In this document: positions 42,608-50,852 of the stretch, one piece after another | Numbering within the stretch: the stretch's first letter is position 1 | How the letters are laid out: each line of letters opens with the position of its first letter | Source: Effrenium voratum | Lineage: Eukaryota > Sar > Dinophyceae > Suessiales > Symbiodiniaceae | DNA length: 64,000 nucleotides | Reading direction: 5' to 3' | NCBI GenBank assembly: GCA_963377175.1 | Contig: CAUJNA010003494.1 | Span: 683,256-747,255, forward strand | Program-made: the position numbers and the translations under genes | Notes under the pieces: generated by a model | Seen by the model: the letters and a program-made list of their open reading frames with translations, nothing else | Databases searched by the model: none | What the model was told of the DNA's origin: nothing

Positions 42608-43268
42608 GTCAGCCCGGCACAGCACCCCTATGCCCTCTGAGGCGCAGCGCGGAACTCGCCTGTAGCACGATTGACTCCCTGGCAGACTCTCAATCAAGGG
42701 TAATGTACACAGCATGTTGGACTCATGATGGCATCTTTCTGTTTTGCGTGTCGTGGTGACTCCAGGCCCAGGAAGAATACCCCGAACAAAGATGACCGCA
42801 TAAGAACAAAGTGCACCAGGGTCAAAATCCCCTGGAATTAAATTCAACTCCAAGTATGGAGGGGGCCGGTTGGCGGACTGGATTTAGCTATTTCGATTTG
42901 CAACCAAACACCTTGGTTCCAACCACAAACATGATGCACCCCTTGAAAAACCCAAACTCGAAATGGCCAAGCCGGTGAAACCCCTTCGTTTCGGTAGCAA
43001 GCCGCTTTAAAACAACCGCCAACCACCATGCTCTTTGGCTTCCCGTGGTTTAAAAATGCTCAGCTAAAGCCCGTTTCCTCTGGTTCCCTTTTGTTTTTTT
43101 TCGCCCAAACAAGCCGGGGCCGCCACAACAACAGATGGTTTCCTCACAAAAGAGAACAAAACCACCCTTTGGGTGTTCCTTTGGTTTCCGGTTCCCCCCC
43201 TTCGAAAGAAAAACACAAAAACAAGTGTCCTTTTTCCCCAAAGAAAAAACACGCGGATCAACGTCAGA

Positions 43269-43399
43269 GACCAGCCGCTGTTGACAGATGGTGCTGCTGG
43301 GTCGCCAGCTCTGGGTGGTGGACCCCATGGCGGGCATCGGCATCTCCGCCCCTGCCTCGAGTCGATCCGAGGCGTCGGGAGCTCCCGGTTCAGGTGGGT
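43269..43399 (+). CDS. candidate GC-rich exon
   Basis: Between ACGTCAG and GTGGGT, the best frame reads DQPLLTDGAAGSPALGGGPH and HLRPCLESIRGVGSSRF. It is low in complexity and two other frames are partly open. Product unknown. Confidence 0.3.
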
Positions 43400-43679
43400 T
43401 TTACCAGCTTTGGGTTTCTCAGAAGAAGAAGCCTTTAAACTCCCAACGGTTGGCTTCTCAGCAGAAAAACAGTTGGTTTTTAAGAACATCTAGTTCCGGA
43501 GATCGGCACGAACTCTCAGAACATCTAGTTTTCTCAGGACAAGATCTGCTAGTTTTGCTTTAAACTCAATCAACAATTATTCACTTTTGTTGGCATGTTT
43601 GGAACGGTTTTTTAGTTGTTTGGTTCTATGCTTTTTGAGTAGGCTGCAAAGAAACAGGCAGTTTTTACAAGCCCATAAC

Positions 43680-43798
43680 TCTTGGAAAGACTCAACAAAT
43701 TCAACAAATATGTCCGATGGCCTTTCCGAATCTGTGGACTCCGCTCCGAGCTTTTCCCCACAAGTGGCGGGGGAAGGGTCTCTTTTTGTCTCATTTCC
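43680..43798 (+). CDS. candidate exon ending at a family 2 repeat
   Basis: The frame reads STNMSDGLSESVDSAPSFSP and QVAGEGSLFVSF, then meets the family 2 repeat at 43799, the same arrangement as the exon at 4173-4213. Product unknown. Confidence 0.38.
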
Positions 43799-43885
43799 TG
43801 AGTTCGTGGACTTCATTCATGTTTTGGGAAGACCTTTTCAGTGGCACGCAAGAAGTGCTGATTGCCAGCCCACTCAGGAAATCAG
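43799..43885 (+). repeat. family 2 repeat
   Basis: It begins TGAGTTCGTGGACTTC, contains TTTGGGAAGACCTTTTCAGT and AAGAAGTGCTGATTGCC, and ends CAGCCCACTCAGGAAATCAG. Confidence 0.55.
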
Positions 43886-44639
43886 TTGTTTGAAGCACCT
43901 TGTTTGCTTTGCTTTGCTTGGGATACCACTTGGGTTTGCCCAGGATAGGGCCTTTGATCGGCACCAATGCTGTTCCATTTTCTTTTGAAGGGTTTCAGTG
44001 GCACCAACTCTTGTTCCAACTACCAGGTGTTTCCCATTGTGTCCCGCTTGTTTAGTTGGTTTCCCACTGTTAAAATTTGTCAACACTTCCCCAAAACGAG
44101 TGAACCCCAGCAAGGGTTCCAATTCTTTCGACGGCCACCGAACCGGGACATCTCAAAGTTCGATTCGCATCCCAGACACAGTCGGTTGCGAGCCAACTTT
44201 TGCCCATGTTTTATCGCTCAGGGAAAGAAGCAACCCGCCAAACTTAGCAATGGAGAGACATGAAAAGAGAGACACCCAAAGAAAGAGTGCCATCTTTGGT
44301 TCCCACCACTCGGGTCTGGTTGCAGGGCCATGCTTCTGTTGTCCTGTTTCTGGGAGGGATTTTAGGCACCAAAGCTGCACCCTTGTTTATTTTCTTGCAG
44401 CGGTCCCATTAAATCAACGAAGCATTTTCCGCCATTAGACTGTACCCCAATATCTAGCCTTTGTTTTTGCCACTGATTTGGCAAAGCCAACTTCTTGTGG
44501 TTTTTGTTCACGGCTCCCTCATTTAGAGGCACCCCCATGTGTGCTACGGTCAAGACTCCGCTTTTGGTTAGGGTTGGTAGGGATGGTCAATGGTGATCAA
44601 TTAGGGAGCCAAGCCAAGGGTCCTGCGGGCGGAGAACCC

Positions 44640-44720
44640 ATGGTTGAAACCTATTCCTTGTTGCTAGTTACAGGGGAATCATCCGAAACCAGGGTTTCTT
44701 AGGTTTTGCCCATCCGCGGA
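44640..44720 (+). repeat. family 3 repeat, upstream of an acceptor
   Basis: It contains ATGGTTGAAACCTATTCC, GTTACAGGGGAATCATCCGA and AGGGTTTCTTAGGTTTTGCC. A CTCCTTCCAG acceptor follows at 44754. Confidence 0.5.
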
Positions 44721-44754
44721 ATTATTTTCACCCAAGTGCACCTTCTCCTTCCAG

Positions 44755-44863
44755 GTTGCTGGCTGGAAGCACACGGGAGCACATGGATTTGTCTTGCACC
44801 ATATCCGAGCTTTCGTTGCATATGTACAACAAGCCTGCAGCATTGTTAGATGCCTTGTGCTGA
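44755..44863 (+). CDS. candidate terminal exon
   Basis: After CTCCTTCCAG, 35 codons and TGA read LLAGSTREHMDLSCTISELS and LHMYNKPAALLDALC. A second frame is open longer but has poorer composition. It lies just upstream of the tyrosine-recombinase element, which may have entered this gene's 3' side. Product unknown. Confidence 0.38.
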
Positions 44864-45053
44864 GCTGCTTTATGTTCCATATTTTTTTGCAAACCAAAGG
44901 ACACCGCTGCCACAGAGAATCCTCGGTCCCGCTTTCCCTCATTTCGAGACATGCGGTTTTGGTGAAAGTAGCCAGTCGTTTGTGATCAACAACTTGGGAG
45001 GGACATGGGAGCCCTAACATGTCAACCGTGTCAAATGACCAGTCTGTTGATTC

Positions 45054-45171
45054 TGGGCAGAAGTGGAAATCGCAGATGCACACTTGAACTAACTTGTCAG
45101 AGACAACAGCTTGATGCCACATTTTGGCTCAAGCTGCCCTTCTTACTTGAACCTGTAAGTTGTGACAAAAC
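45054..45171 (+). repeat. split direct repeat A1
   Basis: 118 bases starting TGGGCAGAAGTGG and ending GTTGTGACAAAAC, identical base for base to 49591-49708. It lies 22 bases before the first start codon of the element and so forms its 5' leader. Confidence 0.9.
45116..45133 (+). other. DinoSL-like relic in A1
   Basis: GCCACATTTTGGCTCAAG ends in CATTTTGGCTCAAG, the last 14 bases of the 22-base dinoflagellate spliced leader (DCCGTAGCCATTTTGGCTCAAG). Allowing a two-base insertion, GCC upstream also matches. The 5' third of the leader is lost. No following GT donor is present, so it is not an SL RNA gene. Confidence 0.7.
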
Positions 45172-45193
45172 TTCCCCTTAACTCCTCTCTGCC

Positions 45194-45982
45194 ATGTCTT
45201 CCTCTCTGTTTGCCCCCAAGTACGCTGCGGACATCGCCTCGGCAAAGGTTCGCGCGGCTGATCCTGTCAGGCGATACCTGGCGAAGATTGTGAAGAAGGA
45301 GGATGAGGGATGGGCAGTTCTTGCCTCGGAGCCGGAGGACCGAGCGTCCTCCTCCGACCACTTCATGTCCGCGGCCGAGGACCTGGCCTTCACCGACGCG
45401 GAGCAGCTGCCCAAGCGCCCGCAGATCTCGGAGGACCAGGTGGACACCATGGAGGTTGAGGGGGCGGACAACCCCGCGGATGCGGACATGGCCGCCCCGC
45501 CGGCTGAGGGTGACGCCCGGGTGCCTTCGGCCCCGACAGGCTCCCCTCCCCCGGTGGAGGTGGCCGCGACTTCTTCCTCTTCGGCCGCTGCCCCCCTGGT
45601 TGGTGAGAGTGATGCCCGGGTGCCTTCGGCCCCGACAGGCACCTCGGCCATCCCGGGGGTCTTCGTTCGCACCCTTAAGGTGGCGGACGGCGTCTTCAAG
45701 GTGGATCCCAAGCAATGGGATGTGGTCCTGCCGGAGTTTGGCGCCACCTGCGCTACCCGCCTCAAGCGCATGGTGCTTGAGGAGGTCAAGCGCCTTCTCG
45801 CAGGGTTCAACTTGGAGCACATGACGCGGGGTGGCCTGGAGCGCATCGTGGAGGCGTTCTACCTCGCGAAGGTGAAGTACGCGCGCGTCTCAGGACGCCG
45901 GGCCAGAAGGTTGGACAGCGCAAGGGCCTGGGCTATGGTACGTTGGAGGACAGGCCGGTGGGGGCCGACCCCACTACCCTGA
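45194..45982 (+). CDS. Gag-like protein of the tyrosine-recombinase element
   Basis: The frame starts MSSSLFAPKYAADIASAKVR, the first ATG after A1. It continues with an acidic Pro/Ala/Ser-rich middle holding two copies of DARVPSAPTGS/T, then a folded part with GVFKVDPKQWDVVLPEFGAT and LKRMVLEEVKRLLAGFNLEH. After about 45895 the frame loses sense; the natural continuation lies in another frame and leads into the zinc ribbon. A structural (Gag-like) or DNA-binding role is inferred from position and composition only; no family is recognised. Confidence 0.55.
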   Translation: MSSSLFAPKYAADIASAKVRAADPVRRYLAKIVKKEDEGWAVLASEPEDRASSSDHFMSAAEDLAFTDAEQLPKRPQISEDQVDTMEVEGADNPADADMAAPPAEGDARVPSAPTGSPPPVEVAATSSSSAAAPLVGESDARVPSAPTGTSAIPGVFVRTLKVADGVFKVDPKQWDVVLPEFGATCATRLKRMVLEEVKRLLAGFNLEHMTRGGLERIVEAFYLAKVKYARVSGRRARRLDSARAWAMVRWRTGRWGPTPLP

Positions 45983-47960
45983 TCTGCCCGCTTTGCGCCA
46001 TGCCGTGGGTCAAGCTTGGTGCGAAGAAGTGCATGGGGTGCGGTAAGGTCACCCAGCCGGTGGACACCACGGAGCACTCCGCCACCCTGGAGGTCAATGG
46101 CCAGGAGTGGCAGCTCACGGTCACGGCGGATGGCAGCACCACTTGGACCATCGCCACGGGAATGGGGCCCCCCAAAGGACGAGAACGCCACCATGGACCA
46201 GAAGATGGCGGCGAGTGTCGACGTCAGCGAGCTGGCGCAGGCGCCGCTTCCGGCTGAGAATGAAGAGCAGACCTCCGCGGAGGCGGCCAGGGCCCAGAAC
46301 CTGGCCAGGCAGAAGCAGGGCAGGACCCTCACCCCATCGAGACGGGGGTGTTCGAGCCCACCATACCCTGGAGGGAATTGAGCCGCGACGACTTCCACTC
46401 CCTCACGGAGAACTACCTGGCGGCCAGGGACATCATCTCGGAAGGCCGGAACCCCTTCCCGGCCGCCCTCTCCAGGAACTGCCGGATCTCGCCAGGGGCC
46501 AGCGCACGGTTGCCGTCGGCCCCCTGCGCAGGGAAGTGGCGCAAATGCCATCGGCCCTGGCACGCCTGCCCCCTCCCTGGATCCGCAGGACCCGGAGACG
46601 CAGCTGGCCGTCCTGCGCTGGATGATGACCAAGCGTGAGGGGGAGGTCGGGGCCGCTGGGTCCGCAGGGTCGGCCCTCTCCACGTCCCGGAGTGGGCCAA
46701 GGCCATGACCACGCCGGACCTGGAGATCCTGGAGCGGGGTACCCACCACCGCAACGGCGCCTCGGCGGGCCTGCCGTGGGCGCGCTACACGGTGGACGAG
46801 CTCAACCAGCAGGCCAGGGACGGCCAGCGCCCCTTCCCCAAAGAGGTGCAGGGCATCTTCTGGGCTCGCTGCCACTTGAAGCACGCGGACTACCACTGGG
46901 TCCGGCAGGTCACCACCTGGGACCTCCCCTCGCAAGCAGCTGTGGAGTGTGGGAGGCGCTCCCTCTCCTCCAGGCGGCAAAGGCCCCAAGAACGCCACAG
47001 CCTCCCAGAAGAAACTGGACGACTACCGCGTCATCAAGGAGGAGGCTCAGGACTTCCTGGAGAAGGAGGGCCTCCCCAAGCCGGTCCGGGCGGAGGAGTG
47101 GCGCATGGTCTACCGGGCAAGGCCTTCCTCACGGACACGCCGGCCGAGGTCATGGAGCTCCCCGTCTCCGACGTGGCGGACTCCAAGGAGATGATGATCA
47201 ACAGGGCGGTCTGCGACGAGCGCATCACGATCCCCCTGCAACCGCTCCGCGACTTCCCGGAGGTCTACGCCAAGCTGATGGACCAGTGGTGGGTGGCTGC
47301 CGTCACCCCCGAGGACGCCCCGGCCGTCTACCGCAAGCTGGGCTACACCGACGCGGCCATCTCCCAGATGGGACCCCACCTCCCAGGGAGGCAGGGCGGG
47401 TGCCTTCAGCCCCGAGTCCCCCTCCCTGGGCGCACCACCCCCCCATCACGCCCTTCAACGTGAACAGCATCGTGTCCAAGGACTACAAGAAGCGGTACTT
47501 CACGAAGGACCAGCACGTGTTCTGGGCGCGGATGGAGTGCGGCTTGGTGCTCAGCAGCGTCACGCCCTGGGAGCATGGTGCCCAAGACCAAGGGCAAGTA
47601 CTGCAAGGGCTTCTGGAAGGCGGGCCGTGGAGGCTGCAGATCCGCTCCGGGGGCGCCATCCTCCAGCTCATCTTGGACGAGCCCCCGGAGGCGCTCTACC
47701 ACAAGTGGGTCCGAGAGCGCATCGAGTACTACCGGAGGGTGGAGCCCCGGGCGCCGTTGAGGGACGTCCCCTTGACGCACCACCGGGTGCCGCGGTTCCG
47801 CTTCGGGGCGGACGTCCAGACCGGCAACCTCAGCAATGCCATCTGGGAGATCATCCTGCGGAACCCGGAGGCGGCTGCGCTGCAGCATCGATGGCCTGCA
47901 GGAGCTGGCCACGGCGCCCCGCACTTCCATTCAGGACGCAGGTGCCATTTATGGCTCAGG
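45896..47960 (+). pseudogene. middle coding region of the element, zinc ribbon, many frame changes
   Basis: A chain of open segments in changing frames. First GLGYGTLEDRPVGADPTTLI, then a zinc ribbon CPLC...CMGC (45984-46042) with an EVNGQEWQLTVTADGSTTW tail. Then SVDVSELAQAPLPAENEEQ, EPTIPWRELSRDDFHSLTEN, DPETQLAVLRWMMTKREGEV, TTPDLEILERGTHHRNGASA, SQKKLDDYRVIKEEAQDFLE, LTDTPAEVMELPVSDVADSK, ITPFNVNSIVSKDYKKRYFT and GGAILQLILDEPPEALYHKW. Changes come every 50-300 bases, often at G or C runs, with almost no stop codons inside segments. No reverse transcriptase, RNase H or integrase motif is visible. The role is unknown. Errors in the assembly, or recent decay, could cause the frame changes. 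Confidence 0.5.
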
Positions 47961-49301
47961 TGATGGGCCAGAACAAGCTCACTGAGTTCATGCACCTCTT
48001 TGGGGACGTCCGTTTCCGCACTGTCAGGGCCCACTGCCTGGCATATGAGAACATGCGCAAGCTGGGCTTCACAAAGGTGCCCTGGGAGGCGGGAGATGTT
48101 CGCCAGCTCATGAACCGGCTGGGGACCCTCAAATGGCTGTCCAAGAAGCTGGGGCCCCTCAACGTGGCCGACAGCTTCAGGAGAAGAAGAAGGCGCTGCA
48201 GGACAGCCTTGTGGACACGTCAAGCCCCAGAAAAAGGCAGTGGTCCCCTCTCGGGAAGTGGTGTGGGCCTTGGAACAAGGAACGGAGGGGCGGGCGCAGT
48301 CCGCCCTTCCGGAAGCGTCCCGTGCAGCGGACCAATTCATTCTTGCCCTCGCCAGGTTCAACATTGCGTCCAGCGCACGCTTCAGCGACATCCAGCGCAC
48401 CTCCCCAGCCAGCATCAAGCTCACTAGCAACACGGTGGAGTTCATGGCTTGGCAAACCAAGACCACCTCAGCAGTGACCATCAAGAAGAACCGGTCCCCC
48501 TGATTAGCCCGCTGTTCTCCTTCTCAGTTCAAAGACATGGACTACCTGCTGCCCACCGTCAACCAGGACCGCACGGGGTTCATCCCCAGGCCGGGGGCGG
48601 ATCGGTCCCTCCGGTGGCTGAAGGACGCACTTCGGAGGCAGGGGGTCCAGGACTCCCTCGTCTCGCCTCTGACATGGCACTCCTTCCGGGTCTTCATGCC
48701 GGACTGCGCCTTCCAGGTCCACATACCCTGGGAGCAGCGGCAGTACCTGGGCAACTGGTTTGAGGAGTCCACAGCGGACGTCTACACCAGGGAGAAGCGG
48801 CATGTGGTCTGCTCTATATGGGACCAAGTCCTCAAAAAGGCCCCGAGCCTAGTCATGGCTGGAGGCCGTCCGGTTGGACCTTTCGCACGAGGATTGGAAC
48901 CACCCGGTGGTGGAGCAGCCGATGTCACCGAAGGCCCTCTTCCAGGAGGACGCTCCGCCAAGCGCCAAGAGCAGCTGGGCTGAGGTCTCGACCCAGAAGG
49001 GAGACCCCGCCAGAATTCCGGCAGATGTGGCACCGCCCCCGAGGGGGCCCCTGCGAGCACCACCACCAAGAAGGGGGACCCCAAGAAGGCCACACTCCAC
49101 TTGCTGGACACCGACGGAGTGGCGGTGGGATGTGGCTGGCAACCTACCCCGCATAAGGCCACCGAGCTCTCGCAGGACGACTATGCGGGGGAACCAGACG
49201 AGTACGCCAGCTGCGGACGCTGCTTCACGCACTTCAGCCTCCCGGACACCCTCTCCGACAAGGAGGCCATCATCCTTCCCCCTCCAGATCAGGGAGAGTG
49301 A
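47950..49301 (+). pseudogene. tyrosine recombinase of the element
   Basis: An N-terminal part (MGQNKLTEFMHLFGDVRFRT...) is followed, after frame changes near 48180 and 48240, by the catalytic domain. The first Arg is in SSARFSDIQRTSPASIKL (48378) and a Lys follows 27 residues on in WQTKT. HSFR (His 48678, Arg 48687) comes next, then GNW with the Trp 23 residues after that Arg, and ADVYTRE with the Tyr 32 residues after it. This spacing equals that of XerD/lambda-Int type recombinases (HxxR, H/W at +23, Tyr at +32). The enzyme cuts and joins DNA through the tyrosine. A TGA at 48501 interrupts the frame between the first Arg and HxxR. The C-terminus in another frame has CGRCFTHF and ends at 49301. 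Confidence 0.75.
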
Positions 49302-49459
49302 CCTTCTCCGGACCGCAGATATGCACTGGAGGGCCTGGAAAGGAGAGGGTCACCAAGGCACCTACGGACGCCCGTCCGTTGGTGTTGGGGACTGATGCGA
49401 CCGTCCGTTGGTGTTGGCTGATGATCGGTCTGCATCAGTTTCATGAGTGGCAGGCCCAT

Positions 49460-49590
49460 CAGAGGTGGACCTGCCCATCCTTTTGCTCCCAATTGGCACT
49501 ATTTGGATTTTGCTTGCATGTGGTTGTCTTGTGCTTTCTTGATTGCATGCATTGCAGCAGTAGCGCGTCAGTGCTTTGCTATGAGAAGTT
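49460..49590 (+). repeat. split direct repeat B1
   Basis: It begins CAGAGGTGGACCTGCCCATC and ends CTTTGCTATGAGAAGTT, immediately followed by A2. It matches B2 but lacks a 76-base block plus one T. Confidence 0.85.
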
Positions 49591-49708
49591 TGGGCAGAAG
49601 TGGAAATCGCAGATGCACACTTGAACTAACTTGTCAGAGACAACAGCTTGATGCCACATTTTGGCTCAAGCTGCCCTTCTTACTTGAACCTGTAAGTTGT
49701 GACAAAAC
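49591..49708 (+). repeat. split direct repeat A2
   Basis: Identical to A1 over 118 bases. It is the leader of the second coding region, whose ATG lies 15 bases downstream. Confidence 0.9.
49653..49670 (+). other. DinoSL-like relic in A2
   Basis: The same GCCACATTTTGGCTCAAG as in A1, 53 bases before the ATG of the second coding region. Confidence 0.7.
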
Positions 49709-49723
49709 CCGCCCACCCACACC

Positions 49724-50512
49724 ATGGCTGCAGACCCGGCGACAATCGCGCCACCTGCTGCAGCACCAGCGGAGTTCGATGAGGACCTCTCCCGCCTCCA
49801 CAAGGGGGTCCGGAACCTCCTGGTCCTCAAATCTATCCCCTGGTCGGTCCAGGCCCAGCTCTCCGCTCTCGCCACCAGGTGGGACACACCAGACAGAGCC
49901 CGGGCCAATGGACCAGACGAGCTCGGGTTTGCGCCAGACACCAATGTGTTCACGGCGGTGTCGTCCCGGCTTTTGGCGGCCCGCCTCTTCCAAGTGGTCA
50001 TGGCGGCCCAACAGGCCATTGGGGTTGGCGCAACACCGGCGGCCCGAGGGAGCAGGTCTGGGTGGAACAGACCGGCGCCCCCAAGCCAAGACTCGCTCTT
50101 CAGGGCAGCGACCAGCTTCTCAAGCGGCAGTTCAAGTTCTGCGCAAAAGGGGAAATTGGGTTCATTCCCTACAAGTACCTGGTCAGCGCACTGCCGGAGT
50201 CAGGCGAGCGACCCTACCACAGCAAGCAAAGGATCACTGTGGATGGCTGGGAAAAGGAGGAGGAGATTGAGGAGCGGGGGGTTCCCCGCTCCCGCCAATC
50301 CTTGGAGAGGGTGTGGCTCTTTCTGGATCACTGAGGCCTGCGAACAATGGTGCGCCCAGGACCGACTGCGCACGGTTTCCTTTGACCAGTGCATGTTGGG
50401 GCAACTCGTTAAGAAGGCCACCACGGTGGCCACGAACCTGCATCTCCCCCAGTGGAATGAGCTTCGGTGCAACCACTCCGATCACCCAGGGTCTCTGAGT
50501 CTTCTCAGTTGA
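49724..50512 (+). CDS. second coding region of the element, between A2 and B2
   Basis: It starts MAADPATIAPPAAAPAEFDE, continues DLSRLHKGVRNLLVLKSIPW and SVQAQLSALATRWDTPDRAR, and stays in frame to AAQQAIGV. Near 50050 sense moves to another frame (QLLKRQFKFCAKGEIGFIPY, ALPESGERPYHSKQRITVDG, RSRQSLERVWLFLDH) and returns near 50320 (TEACEQWCAQDRLRTVSFDQ ... NELRCNHSDHPG). The position after A2 matches the extra gene of some Ngaro elements. The sequence is unlike the first Gag-like protein. Function unknown. Confidence 0.5.
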   Translation: MAADPATIAPPAAAPAEFDEDLSRLHKGVRNLLVLKSIPWSVQAQLSALATRWDTPDRARANGPDELGFAPDTNVFTAVSSRLLAARLFQVVMAAQQAIGVGATPAARGSRSGWNRPAPPSQDSLFRAATSFSSGSSSSAQKGKLGSFPTSTWSAHCRSQASDPTTASKGSLWMAGKRRRRLRSGGFPAPANPWRGCGSFWITEACEQWCAQDRLRTVSFDQCMLGQLVKKATTVATNLHLPQWNELRCNHSDHPGSLSLLS

Positions 50513-50644
50513 GTCGGTATGACGCAGGGACTGGTCCACGCACTTGGCAAGGCCCTAGGCCCAGACATGCCAGTTCCGGCACCCCACAACCAGAACAGGG
50601 GACCGGACACTGAGGGACCTTCAAGCAGGGGCCCAGAGGTCCAC

Positions 50645-50852
50645 CAGAGGTGGACCTGCCCATCCTTTTGCTCCCAATTGGCACTAACCCGATCTACGGA
50701 CAAAAGAGTGCGGAAGCATGAGAGTGACGGGTTGATGGGAGCATTTGCTTGTGGTTGGCATGTTTGGATTTTGCTTGCATTGTGGTTGTCTTGTGCTTTC
50801 TTGATTGCATGCATTGCAGCAGTAGCGCGTCAGTGCTTTGCTATGAGAAGTT
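50645..50852 (+). repeat. split direct repeat B2, right end of the element
   Basis: It matches B1 at both ends. The extra 76 bases (50687-50762) include GCATTTGCTTGTGGTTGGCA, similar to the TTTTGCTTGCATTGTGGTTG that follows. So B1 probably lost a block between these short repeats. Confidence 0.85.

Larger units (their letters stand above)
45054..50852 (+). mobile_element. tyrosine-recombinase element with split direct repeats
   Basis: The order is A1 (45054-45171), coding region 1, B1 (49460-49590) directly joined to A2 (49591-49708), coding region 2, then B2 (50645-50852). This A1...B1A2...B2 plan is the hallmark of PAT/Ngaro-type tyrosine-recombinase elements, which move through a circular intermediate. 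The coding region holds a Gag-like protein, a zinc ribbon, a long middle part and a tyrosine recombinase. I see no reverse transcriptase motif (YxDD, LPQG) in any frame, so it is either an RT-less element of Crypton type or a derivative. A1 and A2 are identical, implying recent activity, yet the genes carry many frame changes. Both A repeats hold a piece of the DinoSL leader. Confidence 0.75.

Noticed and set aside
45116..45133. SL RNA gene
   Set aside because: The leader is truncated at its 5' side and is not followed by a GT donor or an Sm-like site, so it is a relic and not a source gene.
45859..46998. Minus-strand frame of 379 codons inside the mobile element
   Set aside because: It is the antisense shadow of GC-rich codons. 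The + strand holds the zinc ribbon and recombinase motifs with proper spacing, and the minus frame has only Gly/Pro/Arg-rich sequence.
46380..47900. Reverse transcriptase of the DIRS or Ngaro type
   Set aside because: I looked for YxDD, LPQG and the usual hydrophobic context in all + frames and found none. A profile search is needed to exclude a diverged domain.
46635..47963. Plus-strand frame of 442 codons
   Set aside because: Only its last part (from about 47430) has sense. The beginning is Pro/Gly/Arg-rich out-of-frame translation, and the real segments lie in the other frames.
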